Shown here: positions 6,488 through 6,786 of the stretch, in pieces
Position numbering within the stretch: position 1 is the stretch's first letter
Layout of the letters: each line of letters begins with the position of its first letter
Assembly (NCBI GenBank): GCA_938022235.1
Contig: CALIEL010000431.1
Location: 1-6,786, forward strand
Reading direction: 5' to 3'
DNA length: 6,786 nt
From: Oribacterium parvum
GTDB lineage: Bacteria > Bacillota > Clostridia > Lachnospirales > Lachnospiraceae
Notes under the pieces: model-generated
Databases searched by the model: none
Seen by the model: only the letters and a program-made list of their open reading frames with translations
Told to the model about the DNA's origin: nothing
Translations under genes and position numbers: made by a program

Positions 6488-6494
6488 TGTTCAT

Positions 6495-6786
6495 TTGGAA
6501 AGAGAAGAATTAGAGAAAATACTTGCTTCTTTGCTGCAAAAGGCAAAAAGCAATAAAAACAGCATCGATTTAGGGGAAGTGCAGGAGGCAGTAAAGGACT
6601 TTTCCCTAAACGAAGAGCAGATGGAGCAGGTTTTGCTTTTGCTGGAGAATAAGGGAATAGAGATTAATCCCATCCTGGATGAGGATGCGCTTAAAACCAT
6701 AGAAAAAGATGGAGATAAGGTGGAGGCGGATGCTCTGCTTCCTTTAGAGGACGACGATGACTTCGTAAAGGAAGAAGAGGGAGAGG
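6495..6786 (+). CDS. Sigma-70 region 1.1-like protein, N-terminal part (cut by window edge)
   Basis: The first 97 codons of an open frame that continues past the right edge. Residues about 4-57 resemble sigma-70 region 1.1, the small helical domain that masks DNA binding in primary sigma factors. They show a helix (EELEKILASLLQKAK), a turn with NSIDLGEVQEAV (22-33), then FSLNEEQMEQVLLLLENKGIEI (36-57), like the QM-x(5)-FL-x(3)-G-(I/V)-E pattern of B. subtilis SigA. A very acidic linker (LEDDDDFVKEEEGE) follows, also typical before region 1.2. The -10/-35 recognition regions are not in view. It could be RpoD/SigA itself, a second region 1.1-bearing sigma factor, or a short sigma-like protein of the kind found in Lachnospiraceae. 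The start is TTG with AAAGGA upstream. The gap from the preceding gene is only 24 bases with no terminator, so it is probably in the same operon. Confidence 0.68.
   Translation, partial: MEREELEKILASLLQKAKSNKNSIDLGEVQEAVKDFSLNEEQMEQVLLLLENKGIEINPILDEDALKTIEKDGDKVEADALLPLEDDDDFVKEEEGE

Noticed and set aside
1..6786. Mobile element, CRISPR array, tRNA or toxin-antitoxin system
   Set aside because: No terminal inverted repeats, transposase motifs, regular repeat-spacer pattern, cloverleaf or paired small toxin genes were seen; gene packing and style are uniform throughout.

Overview
The window looks like ordinary chromosomal housekeeping DNA from a low-to-moderate GC Firmicute. The GroEL sequence, the AGGAGG-type ribosome binding sites, the heavy AAG/GGA codon use and the small conserved membrane proteins all point to the Lachnospiraceae (Clostridia). 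The genus cannot be fixed from sequence alone. All recognised genes are on the + strand and tightly packed. I see no IS element, CRISPR array, tRNA, rRNA or phage gene.

Layout. (1) Positions 1-1724 hold the 3' end of groES followed by a complete groEL, the end of a groESL chaperonin operon. It is closed by a long hairpin at 1773-1819. (2) Positions 1842-4303 hold a two-gene unit: a 164-aa two-helix membrane protein (probably DUF6106-like) overlapping by 4 bp (ATGA) with nadE, a full-length glutamine-dependent NAD+ synthetase. (3) A 108-bp gap (4304-4411) carries the best promoter in the window, an extended -10 TGTTATAAT with a -35 at 17 bp. (4) From 4412 to the right edge runs a second cotranscribed group: a SpoU/TrmH-family rRNA methyltransferase, an ornithine carbamoyltransferase of the long enteric/catabolic subtype (ATGA overlap), a 91-aa three-helix membrane protein (TAATG overlap), and the N-terminal part of a protein that looks like sigma-70 region 1.1 plus an acidic linker. 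That last gene starts at TTG and runs off the edge.

How the genes work together. The groESL unit is protein folding. NadE makes NAD+. The 4412-6786 group mixes RNA modification, arginine/citrulline metabolism, a membrane protein and a transcription factor. This looks like a growth-linked housekeeping operon held together by translational coupling rather than a single pathway. I found no clear novel multi-gene system. The points most worth a second look are the sigma-like gene in an unusual neighbourhood, the competing hairpins between groEL and the membrane gene, and slippage-like repeats at the nadE 3' end.
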